A stretch of 64,000 nucleotides of DNA from Chaetoceros tenuissimus (taxonomy: Eukaryota > Bacillariophyta > Thalassiosirophyceae > Chaetocerotales > Chaetocerotaceae): contig BLLK01000047.1 in NCBI GenBank assembly GCA_021927905.1, positions 1,674,001 to 1,738,000 on the forward strand, given 5' to 3'. Below, in pieces: positions 63,501 to 64,000 of this stretch; positions within the stretch are counted from its first letter, which is position 1, and each line of letters begins with the position of its first letter. The notes beneath the pieces were generated by a model. That model saw only the letters and a program-made list of their open reading frames with translations, ran no database searches and was not told the DNA's origin. The translations under genes and the position numbers were made by a program.

Positions 63501-64000
63501 CAAACTCGGACTTATGAACAATACCAGCATTTGCAACTGAGTCAAACGCGTCCGTGGCTTTGTTTCTTTCTTCTTCTCTTTCTTCGCGCTCATCGGTGTC
63601 AAGGGAACCGTCATCATCATCATCGCTGCCTTCGACAAGCTTGCAGTACCAGTTGATGAAAGATGTACGTGTGATATATTCTGTACTATCAGGATCAAGA
63701 ATTGCTAGCTGTTTATCAAGCTCATCACCATGGAGACCTTCACCAACCTCATCAACAAGCTCATCAAGTTTGCTAGTAGGTACTTTTTGAGCCTTGTCTT
63801 GGTCAATGATATCGAAGGCTTTTCCAGCGTGTTTAGCTTGGGCTGTTGAAGGAACAATGTCTACAATATCAGAGGCAAACTTTTCTTCCTTCGCTTCCTT
63901 TGCTTCCTCTGTTTTCTCCTTCACAGGCTTATCGTCAGTCACGGTAGCAGCAGTTGGTTTACTGCCAAAATCAAAGCCTTTCGACTCTCCTCCTGTATTT
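60517..64000 (-). CDS. Nucleoporin-like protein: EF-hand-like, RanBP2 zinc finger, FG repeats, RanGAP-like LRRs (5' partial)
   Basis: The frame is open from the right edge to the stop at 60517, so the start lies outside; at least 1,161 codons. In order: repeat segment FGSKPTAATVTDDKPV, two degenerate EF-hand-like units (AFDIIDQDKAQKVPTSKLDE; ISDDDGNITQEAFVSWY), a RanBP2-type zinc finger WKCESC...CVAC (C-x2-C-x10-C-x2-C), FG repeats (GGFSFGFSGTPAPAP; PPMSAKAPTPFGA three times), then at least six ribonuclease-inhibitor/RanGAP-type LRRs (IEELDLSDNAMGSKGI, LKYLDLRDCLLGDDG, VTKLHLGANECGSAG) and an acidic end (DECPEDDDDFELSCDSDEA). The parts imply a nuclear-pore role tied to the Ran cycle. A catalytic RanGAP arginine was not identified. 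Confidence 0.85.
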   Translation of the reverse strand, partial: NTGGESKGFDFGSKPTAATVTDDKPVKEKTEEAKEAKEEKFASDIVDIVPSTAQAKHAGKAFDIIDQDKAQKVPTSKLDELVDEVGEGLHGDELDKQLAILDPDSTEYITRTSFINWYCKLVEGSDDDDDGSLDTDEREEREEERNKATDAFDSVANAGIVHKSEFGDLMEAMGTTYCEEEHRRTLRKISDDDGNITQEAFVSWYMDWLFGDGDSDSDYSDEENDETDQQDSSAAAASSTGWGSTFAVDKDSWKCESCMLRNKGSDVKCVACETVRPGHEDKVTAVDKKDTPSSSTGSGFTFSSANASAAAAGGSSGGFSFGFSGTPAPAPSSTTTTGGGSGGFSFGFSGTPAPAPATSSTDKKEGEAVSKSTTGFSFTTPASKLTFVGNNQVSSSLSSAFPPMSAKAPTPFGATNKTATSTTKPASSAAFPPMSAKAPTPFGATTKTATSTTKPASSAAFPPMSAKAPTPFGAAVSSGTTESSTACSGRKIVKATRSKGTGASTVAASATSSSGTGFGFGSSASSAAPKSNPFAGVNFASTSGSTSTNKGFNFSFGSVTSATNTGGESKGFDFGSKPTAATVTDDKPVKEKTEEAKEAKEEKSASSDSKADLPVSIQDVDLETSSLSSPSFIREKNSVYNSVTEKFNLPKPLKLVTSGLRGIVDCTAASDIVLDWTKLLDLKKSELIMITGNNDLSGFSLCSTIVLSNKSYQPDAAEVICQFIEKHSLDSHIKVLDMSDVIASQPESEGLQVLKRLSSSFVNGSIEELDLSDNAMGSKGITACSPLLSLPSLRRLKLCNNGLSETSMMEVSALLSTSGVCGNLKQIHFYNNMSGDGGCQAFADILRLCSRELIDIRFSSTRASREGSLVIAKALQGLISGDGVEIERLDLADNSFGIESTRELCQLLKCCSKLKYLDLRDCLLGDDGFKILVNALLESSCDLHYFDVSANDLTKDVSHDIRSLLKHKPNLSVFRAEENELQSQGIACIVKSISGSVTKLHLGANECGSAGAKAIIEAKSRLSQLTSLGLDENMFSTEDIDILEATYGKVLIPIEDNLSDECPEDDDDFELSCDSDEASYNPSSGEVSFDREAFTETNINRISTEQESIHSNASTLSSANSMHSIHNEGHHETGNALMTLEKEWTDLKDSSPLKQKKDDE
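62190..62311 (-). repeat. Direct repeat, inner copy (offset 1,689 bp)
   Basis: Identical by eye to 63879-64000. It codes for GFDFGSKPTAATVTDD and KPVKEKTEEAKEAKEEK. The match may go on beyond the window. Confidence 0.88.
62581..62830 (-). repeat. 90-bp tandem repeat coding FG units
   Basis: Three in-frame copies start at about 62581, 62671 and 62761 and code for AFPPMSAKAPTPFGA plus a TKTATSTTKPASS linker (30 residues). Copies one and two are nearly identical; the third is cut short and diverges at its outer end. Confidence 0.85.
63879..64000 (-). repeat. Direct repeat, outer copy reaching the window edge
   Basis: Mate of 62190-62311. The offset of 1,689 bp is exactly 563 codons, so the duplication keeps frame. 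Confidence 0.88.

Noticed and set aside
1-64000. tRNA, rRNA, CRISPR array, prophage or retrovirus-like element
   Set aside because: I looked for B-box-like words, spaced repeats and polymerase or integrase motifs and found none that hold up; tRNAs could still be missed by eye.
1-64000. Bacterial origin for the window because of ppnP, miaB and the beta-lactamase-like domain
   Set aside because: Frequent short introns, PPR, spliceosome and nuclear-pore genes and ASAFAP leaders make it a eukaryotic nuclear region.

Overview
The window is nuclear DNA from a eukaryotic alga, most likely a diatom (a centric such as Chaetoceros is a guess). The signs are: many precursors that begin with a signal peptide followed by an ASAFAP-type cleavage site, the mark of import into a complex red-lineage plastid (clearest at 38681 and 44681); three HSF-type transcription factors in 21 kb; AT-rich intergenic DNA; and short GT-AG introns of about 65-107 nt that join reading frames cleanly. 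About 30 protein genes lie on both strands with short gaps. I saw no rRNA, tRNA, CRISPR array or retrovirus-like element.

Layout. 0-5 kb: end of an unknown spliced gene, a RIC8-like G-alpha exchange factor, a 561-bp fold-back element with a 7-bp target-site duplication, and an HSF-domain gene. 5-11 kb: a tandem pair of nearly identical secreted SOD-like proteins in a TTCC-rich intergenic background, then a DnaJ co-chaperone. 11-20 kb: a plastid-type precursor, a 3-oxoacyl-CoA reductase-like SDR, a protein with two SUMO-interacting motifs, and the Prp2/DHX16 splicing helicase. 19-25 kb: two HSFs in inverted orientation sharing a 148-bp identical tract, flanking a PpnP-type nucleoside phosphorylase and a plastid-type coiled-coil protein. 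26-36 kb: CWC25, PAF1, an FG-GAP membrane protein (possibly NERD1-like), a disordered phospho-protein candidate and an AEC/PIN-like carrier. 37-45 kb: a plastid-targeted AAAP amino-acid transporter, an ABC1 kinase fused to a beta-lactamase-like domain, and a MiaB methylthiotransferase with a parvulin-like N-terminus. 45-52 kb: a plastid precursor with a SAP-like motif, a GDS-motif esterase-like Golgi protein next to a DXD glycosyltransferase, and a helical-repeat precursor. 52-64 kb: a thylakoid-lumen protein interrupted by one in-frame stop, an aldo/keto reductase, a P-type PPR protein, a photolyase-like/alpha-beta-hydrolase fusion, a small plastid precursor, and a large nucleoporin-like protein (EF-hand-like, RanBP2 zinc finger, FG repeats, RanGAP-like LRRs) that runs off the right edge.

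Working together. DHX16 and CWC25 act at the same point of the first splicing step, and PAF1 belongs to RNA polymerase II elongation. At least ten genes encode plastid or secretory precursors. The esterase-like and glycosyltransferase genes sit head to tail on one strand and may share a polysaccharide role. The most unusual items are the nucleoporin/RanGAP-like fusion with an in-frame 1,689-bp direct repeat, the fold-back element, the interrupted lumenal gene, the parvulin-MiaB fusion, and the two recently homogenised gene pairs.
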